Below the pieces are notes generated by a model, which saw only the letters and a program-made list of their open reading frames with translations, made no database searches and was not told where the DNA came from. Positions 53,000 through 64,000 of a stretch of DNA of 64,000 nucleotides are shown here, in pieces. Where the stretch lies: assembly GCA_942486035.1 (NCBI GenBank), contig CALNXK010000036.1, positions 1,013,501-1,077,500 on the forward strand. Reading direction: 5' to 3'. Each line of letters opens with the position of its first letter. Position 1 is the stretch's first letter. Both the position numbers and the translations under genes were made by a program. The DNA comes from Porites lobata. Its lineage: Eukaryota; Cnidaria; Anthozoa; Scleractinia; Poritidae.

Positions 53000-55385
53000 G
53001 AAAGTGCGAATTTTATCGTAGATTTCATTCAGTGCGGTTGCAACTGGAAGAGTTGGTTATCTCGTTTTCCCCGGCAATTTCCTCACAAATGTTCTCTTAC
53101 CACCAGAAAAATTTTCACTCGTTTGTTAAGCTGATGATCCAAATCGCTTCTTTTTTCTCTTCAAAACACATTTCCTCTCGAAAGTTAACCCGCTTCAAAA
53201 CTTTCTCAACCTCTAAATCGGCCGAAGTTTAGTCGGCTAGCCAGGCAACTGGTACACATATCCCGAAATGCGTGACTCGGCCAGGATCTCAAGGCCAACA
53301 GTGATCCATGTGCGCGGGTGAGTCCAACAAATAATAAATCCTAGCTTAATAGAGAAGGGAAGTCGATACGTCACGTTGCCATGGTAGCACAATTTCTGGA
53401 TGACAACAAATCAAAACGTCAATTAAACAGTGGATTAGCACTGCTTAAAACTTTGTCCATCTTATTTAATTTCATTTAATTTGTCAAATGTTGGCGAAAT
53501 TTTCTGGGTTGAATCCGAAAGGACCGAATCTAAGATTGGAAAAAGAAAATTTTTGTGTTACGCTCACCTACTTGATAAAGCGGGCAAGTGAAATTAGGAA
53601 GTTTTATGACGCAATCGTGCAACAAAGGCTAAGAAATGTGCAGAAAAGCGTGATGTTTTCTGCCGATCTAAACCTATTGCTTTTTTGCCGTTGCAAAAAC
53701 TAAAGTGACGTCAGACTTCTCTCTATTTCCCGAATAAAGGGCATCAACTTTTACATATTACCTCTCGGTCTTCAGCCATTGTGGCTTGGTCAAAATTAAA
53801 ACGCAAATAGCGACGGCAAATATGGTAAATCAAGGCACACGGCACTCTCAAACGCAATGGCAGCCTCGTCCCAAGGGCGTTTCACTTTGAAATAGAGAGG
53901 AAAAGCTCTGAGAACGAGGTTGAAGTCATGGAGTCATGCAAACGGATAGAAACAGGTTAGGCCGTGGGTCATAAGGTCTTTCGTTGATGCTAAACCGCCA
54001 CAAGAAATCGCTTACACGCGACAAACGACAGGCGGAGACCAACGAAAGAGTTTCTCCAAACAACTTCTTTTTAGAGAACTGACAAAATTATTAACGGTGG
54101 TAAATTGTCTTTTCGCCGAATTTCTAACATAATACCCTTCACACATACAGAGCCTTCTTCTAAAATTCTGTGAGTCCCTGAGTAATCGTGAATTCCTTTA
54201 GATCTTGAATGTGATGTTTAGCGTCATTTCTATTTCAGTCGAGTCGAGAGAAACGGCGCGTTGATAGTTATCCGAGTGACTGCTAAGACGATGCTCCATT
54301 ACCCAGGCCATTCGTTTCCAGGCTTCTCTCTCTTTCCTCGACGCAACAGGGAGAACCCTGGGAACGAGGTTGGTGTGAAGCTTCCTTGTTTGCCGCTGAT
54401 TGGCTCACGTCTTTCAGAAATTATCCAACCAGTAAGAAAAGGTTTCAAAATAATTTTTAGGTAATCTATGCTAACATGTAAAAAAGGGCCTTATTTTGGT
54501 AACAATGGATAACTGATCAATCGTTGGGTGTTGGCTAACATAGATATCTATTTTTATTTCCCGACCTACCGTCTTCCATCCGACATTTTTGTTTTCCATA
54601 TTTAATTTTAATTAGTGCAATTCTAACCAGAAAATTGAGATGTCAGACTAACGAATGAAGAAAAATATAAGTTGTAAGCATTGGCTCGTTTGCCGATGAA
54701 AACTGATCATCAAAAGTAGTTTAACTCCCCAAATTGTATGAAAGTAGAAGGCCAATTTTTAATTAGTCATATGCAACACAGTTATAAACAAAGAACACAA
54801 TTTCTGGGAAACGATCGACAACGCGATTTCAATTACCAGTACTGGGCCGATTTACACCCGACCGAGCCGAACCTCTTTTTGCTTTCTTTTTGTTGAGCGA
54901 GGAGTAGAAAAGGTTTTTTCTCAAGAACGCCAAAATGGAGCGAGCAAAAGAAAATCTCTGCTAGCAAGGTGGCCAGTTTAGATTGTTTAATCAACTTGAA
55001 GATGGTCTGTTTGTCAGTCTAAGCGAGACTACTTTTTAATCGAACCTCACAATCGTCTGAATTGAATGTTTGAATTGAATGTTGAATTGAATCAGTGACT
55101 GGAAAAGGTGGAATTGAATGTTTCAATTCATGTCTGAATCGAGACATAAGATGATTTGTAAGTCAGTCTAGACGAGACATCGATTTGCAATTAGAGTAAG
55201 CGATCACCCAGCGGTTATTAGGCCAAGTAGTCGTATACGAGAGGTAGTTCCTTGGAGAATGGATATACAGGGGGTCTTTCTAAAAAGAGATCTTGACACA
55301 TCTACTTTATAGAAGATAACTTTTGCGTGCAATTTTGCGAAGTTACGATATGTCTAGTTCCTTTGTCAATGATCGGTTTTTACAT
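53000..55385. other. No gene seen
   Basis: Possible 5' flank or long first intron of the Kunitz gene. It holds dispersed CCTCGTCCCAAGGG/GAACGAGGTTG words (53866-53925; 54350-54370) and a local direct repeat of GAATTGAATGTT near 55060-55120. Confidence 0.4.
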
Positions 55386-55391
55386 ATTCTA

Positions 55392-55566
55392 CGGTGGAAC
55401 CTCAATATAACGAAGGTCCAAAGGACTGGCAAAACGTTAGCATGAACGAGGTTTGGTTATATCGAGGTCCTTTTCAATATATTGTACTGATTAGTGAGGT
55501 AAAGAAAATCGTTTGTTATACCGAGGACTTCGTTATATAGAGGTTCGTTTTATCGAGGTTCCACTG
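55392..55566. mobile_element. TA-flanked MITE, GTGGAACCTCGATATAAC family, copy 3
   Basis: Left end CGGTGGAACCTCAATATAAC, right end inverse CGAGGTTCCACTG. Inner copies of TTATATCGAGG also occur in both orientations. TA at the left flank only. Confidence 0.7.
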
Positions 55567-55599
55567 CACTACAAAAAGTACACATGCCCGAGATGAGAC

Positions 55600-57990
55600 C
55601 AGCGCTTACACTAAGAAGTTAAAGACAGTAGAAAATAACTAAACTGTCCGAAAAGATATACGAATTAACAGTTTGAGTAAGACATATCCGGCTTTTAGTA
55701 CCAGATCGTGTACCTGAGCGAACCTGAGCCCACGATATTAGTTTTCTGATAGTGGTCTGCACATATTCCATTTTGACAGGTGTCAATTGACTTTAATTTG
55801 GCTTGCCAATATGACCAGTTTAAACGACTGTCAGCCTACTGACAGCCCTGCCCGGGGTAGTTTCGTTTTTATGTTGAATTGGTAAGTGTGACATACTATA
55901 TCAGCTTATATGTAGGGGCAAAACGACTGGTCTTTCATTTGAGCCCGCGAGATGTCATGTGATAGTTGTCAACGGATGTCTGATTTTGACAGCTGTTAAT
56001 CTAATCGTACTAATACGGATGGCTTATAAAACTGAAAGGCTAGTCAAGTTGTGCAAGATCTATTGTGACATTTGACATCGGCTTACATGAAGTGTGTGTA
56101 CCGGTGGGCGTACGCTACGTCATAACCAAATTTTCTCGGTTGGATAGTTTACCAAATTTTGTTACCCATGGTGCTTCGCGCGCGGGAGCTCCGCTATAAA
56201 TGACAAACAAGCTATCGTAAATGCATAAAGTTTGTACTGGAAAAGTCTGTTTTCGCGACTCTTCTGATCTTTTACTTCATTTCTTGCGAAGTGGACCGCC
56301 GTACACAGCCTAGTTCTAATCACCTTAACTCTCAGCCATATCATAGCGGCACGCGTTGGTTTAGACTTATCTTGTATGACCTGTATTTCTAAAAATTCAT
56401 TGACCTCTGCGATGAAACAACTAGTAACAGAGAAAGACTTGGGTCCATTTAAAATTGAAAGAGCTGTAGTTGATTCCAATCGATCGGTCAATCTTCCCTT
56501 TAATATAAGAAAAATCCTTTGTACTTATCCTCGGAAGAGAGAAGATATAAGAGGTCTTCAAATGTTTCAGATCGGCGACCTGTCATCGTTCCTGGCTGGA
56601 GGACTGACTTGAGATTTGTTTGTTTCATGGTCGGGTTGTAGAGAAGACCAGATTCCATAAGGCATTTTGATGAACAATTATATTTCAATTAAGTTCAATT
56701 TGTGAAAATTCACTGCAGATCCTGGAGGCAAAGGCCTGCATATTTGTTTGACATTGGACAAAATCACTTTCCGCTTGATTGTACAGTAATTCCACAGTCA
56801 CGATGAATTTCAGTCGAAGTACTACTCGATAACAGCTTTTATCAGGAGCCGATTACTTGGAACCTTCATCTCCCATATAAGCCCTTGGAGTCAACCCTTT
56901 CCGACGAAAAATTATTTATAGAAATAGCTTTCGCGGAATATTTTCACGCCTTCTTAGTGATATCCAATCAGAGCAGAGTTATGGTCATACGTCACACGCT
57001 GAGTCACAGAAGCGCGATTTGAATTGCTGCCAACAATGGCGGTAGCCAGCTGATCTTCTATCGGGATAAAAATACCCGCTTAAAGCCTAACAACTTAAAG
57101 AAAAAGGTGATACACTCATGCCCCGGCCCTCGACAGCGGGTAAATAAATATTGAAAATCAAGCTCCCATCAAGCTCTTTAGTTACTTTTCTTTACTGGTT
57201 AACTCACTTGTGCAATGCTTTGGAGCTTTTTAATAATTCCACAAAGGACCACACTGCATCAACCCACCGTTAATTTTGAAGTTAAAAGTATGTTGTTCCG
57301 CCTGTGTTACAGATCGAACACGGACTGCATCTTTCGCTGGCGCGGCAGCTGTAATTGTGCGAGATCTGAGGTCGCGAATTATGAACGGAGTTTTGAGCCA
57401 AATTAATGTGGCTGTGGATGCATGAAAACGGCTTTTGATAACATACAATCTCAACGGCAAATATTTCGAGAGGACATATCAAACAAAACAAACGAGAAGT
57501 TCAACAGGAATGAAATCGAATTAAAAGCGAAAATTTTTTACTGTTGTGTACCTAACATAAAGAGCAGAGGGTTTCATTCACACAATACAACAACTGTCGA
57601 TACAGAATCTACTGAGCCTGGTATTTTTCTCTTGCTACTAAGAAACTAAGTAAAATGTAAACGAGGAAAATAACAGGCAGTCTTAAAATTAAAAAAAGAG
57701 CGAGCCGATGGGGCTAGCGAGTTCAAAAGATTAAAATCCTTGAATGAAAAAAAAGGTTCTCAGAGGTTTCACGGAGGAAGTTAGATGTTTCGGCATGTCA
57801 CGTCCTCCTGCATATTCCTTTTGCGGTTATTTGAGGTCTACAATATTTTGCTGTGGCCATGAAATCTTGTAGCATCTTGCGAAATAGTGTGATTGCCAAA
57901 GGGTGTTTAATTCTTCCTGAGTTTGATAATTCAGCACTCAAAGGGTTTTTGTAGCTTTCATGTCTTGTGGCAACTAAATAAGAACTTATA
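55600..57990. other. No convincing gene
   Basis: Overlapping ORFs on both strands at 56162-56612 and 57215-57491 have no recognised domain or splice context. Confidence 0.4.
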
Positions 57991-58003
57991 TAGCACCATC
58001 AAA

Positions 58004-58203
58004 ATGAATAAAAATCCGGACAACATAAACCGATACCTTTCTTCACTTCGAAGTTTTGCTTCTTTAAAGGAAATCCTTCAAAATCATGAGGACAACATCT
58101 TGATTTTCGCTATCCCAGGTGGCGGAAGACACGACAGCTTCTACTTACACGCAAAACTGCCTCCGATTTGCCAGTTCCACGATCAGCCGTTACAGACCTT
58201 ACC
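58004..58203 (+). CDS. Possible first coding exon of unknown protein
   Basis: ATG at 58004 opens a 66-codon reading MNKNPDNINRYLSSLRSF, then LKEILQNHEDNILIFAIPGG, ending at a GTAAGC donor after 58203 (phase 2). A TATA-like TTATATAG lies about 15 bp before the ATG, too close for a standard promoter. There is no signal peptide or known domain. No following exon was found inside the window. It may be chance. Confidence 0.3.
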
Positions 58204-58209
58204 GTAAGC

Positions 58210-59155
58210 GTTCCACTTCCCCTTTAAAAAGTCTGGCTCTCCAACAAAGAGTTTCACTTTTTAATTCTTTGAAAAGCTCGTTTTAAATAATGGAGATGGA
58301 ATACAACATTACGAGCAAAATTTAAACATCCCAACAGTGCTACAACAGCAAACACGACCTCGTGCGTTGCAACAAAATATAGCAATATTTTTAAGCCAGA
58401 TTACATATTATTTATATTTACTCGAAACCAGCTTTCCTCGGTTGTAAGGGAAGGAACGGAGGCCAGAGCTACGGTGATGGAACAAGGAGTTAACTTGTTG
58501 GCCAATTTCTTACTTTCGTCGCCATTTTTTTCTCACTACAGAAATATTCGGACGTCCTCGAAAACACATTAATTTCCCGGGAAAGCCTGTTCTAAAATAA
58601 TTCTAAAATAACGGGAATGGGTTGACTCAAGAGTACAGCACATATGGAGGCTCCAAGTAATCGGCTCCTGCTTTTATAAAATAACTAAGATAGTATGCGC
58701 GCTCTGATTGGCCGAGAGAAGTGTTTGCATGAGAGTATGTAAAGATGGTTGTGACGTCAAGATGTTTTGCTTTTCGCACGCTAATCACACAAGCACCAAT
58801 TTGAAAAAAGTTTTCGAGTTCAAAACTCCACAAGTTTACTTTATTTATCCATTCCTTAACGTCAGCTGAAACTTGTAAAATCGTCACAAAGAAGGTGTGT
58901 CAGTTTTTCTTCGCTTAAGCTGACATTTTAAGCGAGAAAAATCTGCATTTTAGAAAGCATCTTTTTACAAAACAAGAACTGACTACGCGTGCAAGACGTC
59001 GTGGACAAGACTTTGCGACTGGTAAGAATTTCTCTTTTAATCAGTGCCATACAAAGAGTTTTCCGTTTTTTCTCGGGAAAGGTATTTTATAAAAGCAATA
59101 GAAAACTTTTTTCCTGTGTTTGCAAACCCTCGACTTCGTCTCGGGTCTGTATAAC

Positions 59156-59188
<33 letters not shown>

Positions 59189-59990
59189 CATCAGGCTATG
59201 CAACACGAAAAACGTTTCCTATTGCTTAAGTCTGAACTCTGAAGCATTTGACATATTTTGTACGTGACAACGTAGAGCCGGAACGCCCTTTCATAAACTT
59301 GTAGCATTTGAATAATACGCAATTAAATGGATCTTTAGCTTTTGAATCGCACACTGACGCAAAAATATTGACATAGTTCGAGATGTTTTATTGTTTTCCA
59401 TTGTTGCTCCGTTCGACTTCTGTCCGCGCAAAACCAGCGGGTTGCATATCAGTTAGCTTCTCAGGAATATTTAGGCTGTGCACGTGACCAGCCGATACCA
59501 GGACCTTTTCCCGCCCCATTTTGTAAGGGAAAGTCACTGGGGACGAGGGTAGATAAGACTGTCAGTGATGGTGATTGAAACGGGGCAGTTGAAAATCAAA
59601 ACTTGCGTGAAATAACAAGTTTGGTGAATGTGCAAACGTTGGTTAAAGTGGTCGTGAAGATAGTTCTTTGATCATATTTTGCTTAAATTTACGCCTTTAG
59701 TAACCATACATTTACACAGTAACTTTGCTATGCCAGAAAATATGAAGCAAACATTCCTTCTTTACATTTGATTTTTACACAGAAAACAGAATGGTGGCAA
59801 ATTTGCATCTAAAAACCAAATCTACTATTAGGAGCAAAAGTGAAACAAAATCTATGTAAACTTGACATTTACGTCACCCTTGCAGAAAAGTAAACTTTCA
59901 TTTTTGAACAAGATTTCCACAAAGAACAAATAAGTAGCAACATTAGTACCCTAAATTTACACTAGGTTTGCTCAACTAGCAAACTTAGGC
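58210..59990. other. No gene recognised
   Basis: Contains a CTG|GTAAGA donor-like site at 59021 and CTCGACTTCGTCTCGGGT-type words that look like dispersed repeats. Confidence 0.4.
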
Positions 59991-59994
59991 AAAT

Positions 59995-61345
59995 CCGTTT
60001 TTTCGTCCAGTGCAAAACAAAGAAGTTGGAGCGATTTCACTTCATCCCCACCGAGACGTTTAGCGTAACACCTTTTAAAACTCAGTCTTCCAGCTGGTCT
60101 TAAATCTGACAAAGTTGAAAACCACTCTTGGTTGAGCTCGGTATCCACTAAGTGTCCCAGTCCCTTTGTGCCTTGCCAAGTTTTTGAAACATAATCTTGA
60201 AGGGTAGAATAACTGGAGATATTAACCCCAAGGGATCAAAGAATCTCGTAGCAGTACTGAGAATCAGTCTTCTTGTAGCTGGCTGAGCTTTCACATCCTT
60301 CAATATCATAGTCAAGTCACAGATCAGTTCATCTTTGATAGGGTTCCAAAGCATTCCCAAAACCTTACGCTCTTTCTCAGTACCTTGCTCCTCATCTACC
60401 TCCTGAACACATTCTTTACTGTTTGTAGCAAAGTCTCCACTGAAGGCTGAATCTTGTTTTAGGGATTGCAAAAGACTTGCTGAGTTGCTGTTCCACTTCC
60501 TCATGTTGAATCCTCTTTATTTGAGGCAAAGTTTTATCTGCTTCGACAAAGAAAACGCATTGTTCACATCCTTGGCCCCAGAAACAAAGTCATCTATATC
60601 TGTCTGGATTTGTTAAAACGTGGCTAAAGAAATTTCAAGTGCATTTTAACTATTTGACATCAAAGTGGAATGGGAAGCTGTTAAAAATCACTAGCTGAAG
60701 CTAAACAATGACAGCATTATTGCTGGCAATAGACGGTAAAGTTCTCTCGCAGAAGTAACAGGATTTTGCGATGAAATAAACAACATTTGAAACGTCCAGA
60801 AATTGCAGTCTTTTAGTCAGTCAGACCGTGAGGCCCACAGCTCAGTGTCGGCCAAAACAGATTAAGAATCCACAATCTTTGAGCACAGAATAGGCTTTCT
60901 AAGACAAAATCACCTGAACTAAACCCTCACGAAGCGTTTTTATGCTTGACACAAAGTATTCTAGTAACACGAGCTCAACCGCACATACCTGGTAGTAGCA
61001 TTGAGAATGAAGGGGCTAGCAATCACTCCAAATACGACTCCTGTAAAATGAAGTAACTTAATCTCAGGTGATTCCTTATTGACATCATCTACCCATAGAA
61101 ATCGTAAAAAGTCTCTGTGTTCTGGATCAATCTCAATATTCAAAAACGTTTTCTCAATGTCAGCAGTTACAAGTCCCAAAATTTCTGCAAATCACTTTGC
61201 ACATGCTGATGTCAGCTGACTCAATCTTCAAAACATGTGTAGCACTTAGTTTAACAGTGCATGACTCTGTCAATGCTGGAACTGCAGCTGGTCCTGACAG
61301 TACCCACCCCAACTTGGTCTCAAGAGCTACGGGTCGAGAGGTGTC
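59995..61345 (-). mobile_element. BEL/Pao retrotransposon pol relic
   Basis: Minus-strand pieces, in order from the right, are: ALETKLGWVLSGP (upstream of RT); ADIEKTFLNIEIDPEHRDFL and VVFGVIASPFILNATTRY (RT fingers/palm); TDIDDFVSGAKDV (YVDD region with Ile for Val); then RKVLGMLWNP, DVKAQPATRRLIL and RFFDPLGLISPVILPFK (the Pao-specific RT/RNase H linker). Frames shift between pieces, and about 330 bp near 60630-60960 does not read as pol. No LTRs, protease or integrase were found. It is a dead internal fragment. Confidence 0.8.
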
Positions 61346-61349
61346 ATGT

Positions 61350-61505
61350 CTTTGATTCGAACGGACACGGTTCAAAATGGCGCATAAGTGCGCATGCTCG
61401 AAGTGTATTGGCCGCTGGCCAAAAACACCACAACTCCTACCCACTAGCTAGTGCATGTAATATGGTAACTAATAAGGATCTGAAACGTTAAGTCAAGCAC
61501 AACAC
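61350..61505 (-). other. Possible Ty3 LTR remnant between the two retroelement relics
   Basis: This non-coding stretch lies after the Ty3 polyprotein stop and before BEL/Pao coding sequence. Its position suits a 3' LTR, but no matching 5' LTR is inside the window. Confidence 0.25.
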
Positions 61506-61507
61506 GC

Positions 61508-62711
61508 CTATTCAAATAAGCACAGTCCTACCTGGGGCTTCCGCACTCGGACCGGATATCGTCTAACAGGAACAGGTTCAGGAACAGGCTCACTTAAATT
61601 TGGTGGACTGCTGGTTGCAAGGTCAGCCACTGGACTTAGTGGCGGAACATCAGTCTCCAAGTTGGCTGCTGGCTGCTCACTGGCTTCATTCATCACGTTG
61701 CATAGCACGGCAGCAATTCCCACAGGGGATGAGTCACAAGCAAGCCTCAGTGGCAGACTGGGATCATAGTGTGTTAATACTTGCTCTGAGGTGATCATTT
61801 CTTTCACGTTGTAGAATGCTGTTTCGCATTGTTCCGTCCATTTCCATTGATGGTTGTTCTCTAACAACTGGTTCAAAGGATTAGACTAGAATCTGTTGTA
61901 GTAATTGACTAACCCCAGGAACGACCACACTTCAGCTACATTGCATGGGCGAGGTGCTTTCAAAACTACTTCCACTTTCTCTGGTGACAAGTGGAGAGCA
62001 TGACTGTCAATATCATGTCCACATAAGGTTATCTTATCCTTGAAAAACTGGCACTTTGTCTTGTTTTCTCTTAACCCATGAGCCTGTAAGCGACGTAAAA
62101 CTTCTTCTAGGTTGGCAAGATGCTCTTCATCATTCTTTCCAGTGGTAGTCATATCATCAAGGATACAGCTTGTTCCAGACGTTCCTTCTAACACTTGATC
62201 AATCGTGCGCTGCCAGATAGCAGGTGCAGAGTTGATGCCAAACACTAGTCGGTTGTACTGAAACAGTCCCATATGGGTGTTGATAGTGAGGTATTTCTTT
62301 GAATCTTCTTCCATCTCTAATTGGCGATATGCTTGGCGGAGGTCAATCTTTGAGAACTGCACACCAGCAAGGTTTGCAAAGATGTCTTCAATGCGAAGGA
62401 GAGGGTACTGCTCTGCTTGTAGTTCTGGATTCACTTTGATCTTCGCCACAAAGTCTGACAGAACCATCTTTCTTGGGGACAGACACAATCGGTGTGGCCC
62501 ATTCACTCCACTTCACTTTAGAGAGAATACCTTCATTCTGGGGTCTCCGCAGTTCTTCCTCCACCTTCGGCTTTAATGCATACGGCATCGGTCTGGCCTT
62601 GAGGAAGCGTACTTGGCTATCCTCGTTAAGAGTTAACTTCCCTTTGGCTGATGTAAAGGTGCCCAATTTATTTTCAAAAACATCTGAGTACTTGTCTAGC
62701 ATAATGTCCAA
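61508..62711 (-). mobile_element. Ty3-type retrotransposon RT and RNase H, internally deleted
   Basis: The minus strand reads RT from LDKYSDVFENKLGTF through WATPIVSVPKKDGSVRLCG, a frameshift near 62460, then YPLLRIEDIFANLAG, DLRQAYRQLEME, and CILDDMTTTG (the catalytic DD box, with CILDD replacing the usual Y-x-DD). A stop at 61886 interrupts NYYNRF. RNase H begins at LACDSSPVGIAAVLCNV but switches abruptly to a Pro/Glu-rich tail ending VRRYPVRVRKPQ, normally found at the polyprotein C-end after integrase. RNase H remainder and integrase are therefore deleted. The element cannot move by itself. Confidence 0.85.
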
Positions 62712-63318
62712 ACGCTCTTTAATCTTTAATCTTTAATCACAGTTCGTAACCATACATAACTGATACAAATGAACTAATACTAACATATACAATCGAACAA
62801 AAATACAAAAATGGTTAACAGGACGGTAGTAGGGGGAAACCAAATTCCCATGCTAAGACATACCCTCCAAAAAAAAAAAGAAAAAATTAATTAATTAATA
62901 TATATATAAACATATTTTAAAAGACTATAAATTAGACTATAAATTATAAACCTAGATGCCTAACAATAATGCATAAACTTATATTAAAGACACTATGCCT
63001 AGTATTTTAAGGTAAATTATGAGCGAAGGTACTTAATCAGTAAAACGTGAAAAGACTGAAGGCTAGGAGATGACATTACTTCAGAAGGCAAAGAGTTCCA
63101 ATCATTAATATATCTATGAAAAAATGAATATTTAAGATAATTTGCACGGGCAACTTTAGGCCTTATTTTATACTCATGCTGTCTTCTAGTTCGAGTTATT
63201 CCAATAATATCAAAGTAATGATGGCAATTGATATCACAGTAACCAAATATAATCTTATAAATTTGAACTAGGCTAAGATATTTCCTTCTCTTTAGGACTT
63301 GAGGTAGCTAGTGAAGCC
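62712..63318 (-). mobile_element. LINE 3' end inserted into the Ty3 element
   Basis: It interrupts the Ty3 polyprotein between protease and RT. The minus strand reads RRKYLSLVQIYKIIFGYCDI, then GITRTRRQHEYKIRPKVARA, then SFFHRYINDWNSLP and stop, a LINE C-end. A 3' UTR and an (ATTAAAG)n tail (62712-62740) follow. It is 5'-truncated and belongs to a different family from 27240-29165, as the tail and protein differ. Confidence 0.8.
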
Positions 63319-63376
63319 TGCAGCGACTTAATAGAACACCAGTCAAGGCGTATTGTGCGTAGCCAATCTCCTCCCA

Positions 63377-63637
63377 TTAGAACAGGACCCTTATTCTTGC
63401 GACATACAGGTCCAGCACTTCTCTTTGGTTTTGGTAATCCACTGGTACTTTGAGCACTCCCACTGGCATAACGTTTTCCCCACTGCAGGTTTTCAAGGAC
63501 AGTCCAGTTTTGTGCAGGGGAAGCCTGTGAAATTTCTGCTGGTAGAGGTCAAACGAGATGATCGACACAGCCGAACCTGTGTCCAGTTCCATCTTAAGTG
63601 GTTTACCATCAGTCCAAATCAACCCAGATAATGTCAT
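63377..63637 (-). mobile_element. Ty3 aspartic protease region
   Basis: The minus strand reads MTLSGLIWTDGKPLKMELDT and continues GSAVSIIS, the D-T/S-G active site of retroviral-type proteases. The expected flap and GR-D/W end appear in broken frames down to the LINE junction at 63318. It belongs to the same element as 61508-62711. Confidence 0.8.
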
Positions 63638-63664
63638 TGCTCTGTTTCCTCACATTGTGTATCT

Positions 63665-64000
63665 AGGAGGTGGCTAAGATGTCTTCATAAGCATCAACAT
63701 CAATATCAACCTCAACAGCATGTACCTCTGGGGTTATGGTTGCTTTCTTAGGCTTCCCTTGCTGTTTGGAACGACAAACTCGCTGAAAATGGCCCTGTTT
63801 TCCACAGTGGTTGCAAATCTGGTCCTTGTAAAAACAATTGTGTGTCGTATGTGTGTTCCCATCATAGAGGTAGCAAGGGGAGTGGTCGCCGTTTTCGCTG
63901 GTGTTGGTTTGTTGTGTTCAGTCAACTTGTCAACGTGAGGGACTGACTGGCCATGGGTTGGGGTTTTGCTCACTTTGTAATTCTGAAGCATCGCGGATGG
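63665..64000 (-). mobile_element. Ty3 Gag C-end with zinc knuckle, runs off window
   Basis: The minus strand contains CNHCGKQGHFQRVC, a CCHC knuckle with C-x2-C-x4-H-x4-C spacing. It is preceded by a Cys/His-rich stretch (SPCYLYDGNTHTTHNC) and followed by a basic KQQGKPKKAT tail. Gag ends at a stop near 63673. The rest of Gag and the 5' LTR lie beyond 64000. Confidence 0.8.

Noticed and set aside
56162..56612. ORFs of 109 aa (minus) and 78 aa (plus) facing each other
   Set aside because: No domain, signal peptide or splice context; probably a repeat or chance reading frames.
60961..61444. Host gene on the minus strand
   Set aside because: KLGWVLSGP, DPEHRDFL and SPFILNAT motifs are those of BEL/Pao pol, so this is a retrotransposon relic.

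Overview
This is an intron-rich, AT-rich eukaryotic window with no operons. Short exons with GT-AG borders, AATAAA poly(A) signals, a Pol III tRNA-like gene, and a mix of Penelope, LINE, Ty3 and BEL/Pao relics with many short hairpin DNA transposons suggest an anthozoan cnidarian, most likely a stony coral. That assignment rests on repeat and gene style and was not tested by a search.

Layout. (1) 1-5.7 kb: a tandem 2.8-kb duplication. Each copy carries a signal-peptide exon (472-544; 3267-3333) and a short cysteine-poor last exon (2068-2153; 5100-5185), so two small secreted-peptide genes of unknown function are predicted. (2) 8-25.8 kb, plus strand: a locus of duplicated fibronectin type II (FN2) exons. 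Four look intact (9038-9187, 16741-16923, 18493-18639, 23241-23450) and several are broken. A possible last exon ends at 25601 with a poly(A) signal at 25738. One duplicated block grew from about 0.7 kb to almost 7 kb through three separate transposon insertions. Their empty sites survive in the sister block at 21.0-21.7 kb. A Penelope fragment and a tRNA-like gene lie in the same locus. (3) 26-34.8 kb: mostly repeats, including a 1.9-kb LINE relic, plus one minus-strand terminal exon of an acidic/basic, probably nuclear protein (31552-31946). (4) 34.8-38.6 kb: a 3.8-kb element with terminal inverted repeats and TA duplications, carrying many TAACC/GGTTA words near both ends and a nested smaller element.

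(5) 39.9-47.2 kb, plus strand: a complete six-exon galactose-3-O-sulfotransferase-like gene. The six exons sum to 1521 nt in frame (506 residues). (6) 49.1-52.5 kb, minus strand: four phase-1 Kunitz protease-inhibitor exons; the second transcribed one has an in-frame TGA. (7) 53-59.9 kb: no convincing gene apart from one possible first exon at 58004. (8) 60-64 kb, minus strand: a BEL/Pao relic next to a degenerate Ty3-type retrotransposon split by a LINE 3' end and running off the window.

The three main gene families (FN2 proteins, Kunitz inhibitors and a Golgi sulfotransferase) all belong to the secretory pathway. Nothing in the sequence shows that they act together. The strongest novelties are the newly delimited DNA transposons with empty-site evidence, the FN2 exon amplification, and the unusual PAPS-binding loop of the sulfotransferase.
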